Of a DNA stretch of 64,000 nucleotides, positions 62,599 to 64,000 are shown piece after piece (the first letter of the stretch is position 1; every line of letters starts with the position of its first letter). The notes below the pieces were generated by a model. The model saw nothing but the letters and a program-made list of their open reading frames with translations. It had not been told where the DNA came from and searched no databases. This DNA comes from CANLBN01 sp034111645. Lineage in GTDB: Bacteria; Pseudomonadota; Gammaproteobacteria; Pseudomonadales; Cellvibrionaceae. Made by a program: the position numbers and the translations under genes. The DNA lies in contig JAWUWW010000042.1 in NCBI GenBank assembly GCA_034111645.1, positions 62,001 through 126,000 on the forward strand, in the 5' to 3' direction.

Positions 62599-63483
62599 AT
62601 GAAAATAGCGAGCCAATTAAGAGTAACCATCGTGCAAACCGCATTATGTTGGTTAGATCCTGTTGCTAACAGAAAGATGCTTGAAGAAAAATTTCTTGCA
62701 CTTAAAGGCAAGACCGACCTAATTGTATTGCCCGAAATGTTTACTTCGGGTTTTACCGTCGAGCCGGAGAAGATGGATAATGTCGACGGAACTGTTGCTT
62801 GGTTAAAGGCGCAAGCACAATTTTTAGGCGCAGCGATTACCGGGAGTGTTGCCTGTGATGTTGCGGATCTAGGTACTACATCTGGTCAGTCTACTCCTGA
62901 AAATAAAAGTGATGTTAATAAAAGCGGCACTAATATAAGCGGCACTAATATAAGCAATAACGACAAGCCACCTTTTGTTAATCGGATGCTATTTGTTCTT
63001 CCTCATGGTGATTTGTTGCATTACGATAAAGTCCACCTATTTAGAATGGCTGATGAGCACGAACGCTATCAGGCAGGTAAAGAACGCTGTGTGATTAACT
63101 ACAAAGGTTGGCCTATATTATTAACGGTTTGTTATGATCTGCGCTTTCCGGTTTTTTGTCGAAATCGCAATGACTATGACTTGATGCTTTGTGTGGCCAA
63201 TTGGCCGGTAGCAAGAGCGCATCATTGGCGCAGTTTATTGATAGCGCGTGCTATTGAAAATCAAGCCTACGTGGTTGGGGTTAATCGTGTTGGCAAAGAT
63301 GGTAATGGCTTAGACTACTCAGGCGATTCGCTCGCTATTGATTATCTTGGTAAGTTACTAGTCGATAAACCCGATGAATGGATTGAAACTATAGTGTTTG
63401 ATCAACAAGCATTGGCTGAGTATCGTCAACGCTTTAGGGCCTGGCAAGATGCTGATGATTTTGTCATGAACATTAAAATTTAA
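62599..63483 (+). CDS. Omega-amidase / nitrilase-superfamily protein
   Basis: This 294-residue carbon-nitrogen hydrolase has a Glu-Lys-Cys triad: Glu in VLPEMFTSGF (about residue 46), Lys in YDKVHLFRMA and Cys in LTVCYDLRFPVFCRN. The pattern VEPEKMDNVDG and the C-terminal IENQAYVVGVNRVG fit omega-amidases (YafV-like), which repair deaminated glutamine or asparagine products such as 2-oxoglutaramate. An extra low-complexity stretch (about residues 92-125, Gly/Ser/Thr/Asn) sits between strands and includes an in-frame 15-bp DNA duplication at 62923-62952. Usual length is about 255-275. Confidence 0.88.
   Translation: MKIASQLRVTIVQTALCWLDPVANRKMLEEKFLALKGKTDLIVLPEMFTSGFTVEPEKMDNVDGTVAWLKAQAQFLGAAITGSVACDVADLGTTSGQSTPENKSDVNKSGTNISGTNISNNDKPPFVNRMLFVLPHGDLLHYDKVHLFRMADEHERYQAGKERCVINYKGWPILLTVCYDLRFPVFCRNRNDYDLMLCVANWPVARAHHWRSLLIARAIENQAYVVGVNRVGKDGNGLDYSGDSLAIDYLGKLLVDKPDEWIETIVFDQQALAEYRQRFRAWQDADDFVMNIKI
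62923..62952. repeat. 15-bp in-frame tandem repeat in the omega-amidase gene
   Basis: The unit AGCGGCACTAATATA is present twice without mismatch, so the protein reads SGTNISGTNIS in a surface insertion. It is a second case of a 15-bp coding duplication in this window. Confidence 0.95.
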
Positions 63484-63517
63484 ATCTAAATATTGAACTT
63501 TTAGAAGGTATTTTTTT

Positions 63518-64000
63518 ATGCAACGGTATTTTTGTTTGTTATTAATTCTTTTAACGGCATCTGTATTTGCACAAACAGGCCCAGAGAATGATGGTATTGT
63601 GAAGCAATTATTGTTTATTGATAGCGATCGTGATGGCGTTGATGATGCTATTGATGAGTGCTACAAAACACCACCGAATACTAAAGTGAATGAGAAAGGC
63701 TGTTTTCTCGTCACTAAAGATCTCAAGAGAATTCGAGTAAATGTTAATTTCGCGGTTGATTCTAGTTTTATTGAAACTGAGTTTTACCCAGAAGTTGAAA
63801 AAGTAGCCATGTTTATGAAAGACAATCCATTAACGCGAGCTGTGATTGAGGGCCATACAGATAGCGATGGCAGCGACGCATATAACAGAGGTTTATCACA
63901 GCGCCGAGCGCAAGCGATTGCTCAACTATTGGTGTCGAAGTTTGGTATTGAACCAATTCGTTTAATCACTGTTGGTTTTGGTGAAAGCAAGCCATTGGTG
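63518..64000 (+). CDS. OmpA-family protein, 3' end cut off
   Basis: The window ends after 161 codons of this gene. It starts with a Sec signal peptide (MQRYFCLLLILLTASVFA-QT). A thrombospondin-type-3-like calcium-binding segment DSDRDGVDDAIDECYKTPPN follows, then an OmpA-like domain from about residue 70 (FYPEVEKVAMFMKDNPLTRAVIEGHTDSDGSDAYNRGLS and SQRRAQAIAQLLV), which binds peptidoglycan in the periplasm. It therefore probably anchors an outer-membrane or periplasmic complex to the cell wall. AGAAGG lies before the ATG. The rest of the domain lies outside the window. Confidence 0.85.
   Translation, partial: MQRYFCLLLILLTASVFAQTGPENDGIVKQLLFIDSDRDGVDDAIDECYKTPPNTKVNEKGCFLVTKDLKRIRVNVNFAVDSSFIETEFYPEVEKVAMFMKDNPLTRAVIEGHTDSDGSDAYNRGLSQRRAQAIAQLLVSKFGIEPIRLITVGFGESKPLV

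Overview
The window reads as chromosomal DNA of an AT-rich, probably aquatic or marine gammaproteobacterium. The main evidence is the conserved gammaproteobacterial block lpoA-yraN-diaA-dolP divergent from rsmI, an AlgP-type histone-like protein, DinB behind a near-consensus gammaproteobacterial LexA box, class Ia nrdAB with paired NrdR-type boxes, and an argF / argD / grxD neighbourhood like that of pseudomonads and Cellvibrionales-type bacteria. I cannot name the genus. No tRNA, rRNA, CRISPR array, prophage or complete insertion sequence is visible. Coding density is moderate, with several AT-rich non-coding stretches of 0.4-1 kb.

Layout. 1-2.4 kb: a MATE efflux pump (cut by the window edge) and a secreted VanY-like peptidase. 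2.6-10 kb: Uup, then the envelope/replication block dolP-diaA-yraN-lpoA on the minus strand and rsmI on the plus strand. 10.4-15.8 kb: a cyclic-nucleotide-binding protein, GlpE rhodanese, an exported coiled-coil protein, AlgP, an unknown gene, SOS-controlled dinB, and a small membrane protein preceded by a four-copy 16-bp repeat. 15.9-20.9 kb: the ergothioneine pair egtB-egtD, a PhzF-family enzyme, a Nudix hydrolase and a small diguanylate cyclase. 21-28.7 kb: an ECF sigma factor with a ChrR-type zinc anti-sigma factor, divergent from an operon-like run of NTF2-like, SDR, FAD oxidoreductase, DUF1365, cyclopropane-synthase-like and unknown exported proteins. This is a photooxidative-stress lipid-modification locus. 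28.8-33.8 kb: two small genes and a complete polyamine-type ABC importer. 34.8-39.5 kb: a hotdog thioesterase, a stand-alone formyltransferase, a DUF3461 protein, LrgA/LrgB and glutaminase. 39.6-44.4 kb: an overlapping periplasmic binding protein / GGDEF-EAL pair, a histidine phosphatase and a UspA-like protein. 45.4-53.9 kb: an AgcS-type sodium:amino-acid symporter, small unknown proteins, a frameshifted chemoreceptor and a fused SpmA/SpmB-like membrane protein. 54.2-64 kb: nrdAB with its control region, a 168-bp MITE-like element abutting argF, argD, grxD, an omega-amidase and an OmpA-family protein cut by the window end.

The most informative signals outside ordinary genes are these: (i) two divergent ECF-type promoters with identical 16-nt spacing between the sigma factor and the lipid operon; (ii) two NrdR-like boxes exactly 31 bp apart plus a perfect DnaA box upstream of nrdAB; (iii) a MITE-like element ending at the argF stop codon; (iv) a DolP-type lipoprotein whose signal peptide can only be read from a non-canonical ATT (or ATA) start; (v) a one-base frameshift in a chemoreceptor; (vi) several tandem repeats (9 x 7 bp, 4 x 16 bp, and two in-frame 15-bp duplications inside genes) that suggest replication slippage; and (vii) a binding-protein/c-di-GMP enzyme pair organised like NspS-MbaA but with a family-3 binding protein. 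No single locus is clearly a wholly new system. The sigma-controlled lipid operon, including its unrecognised last gene, is the best candidate for new biology.
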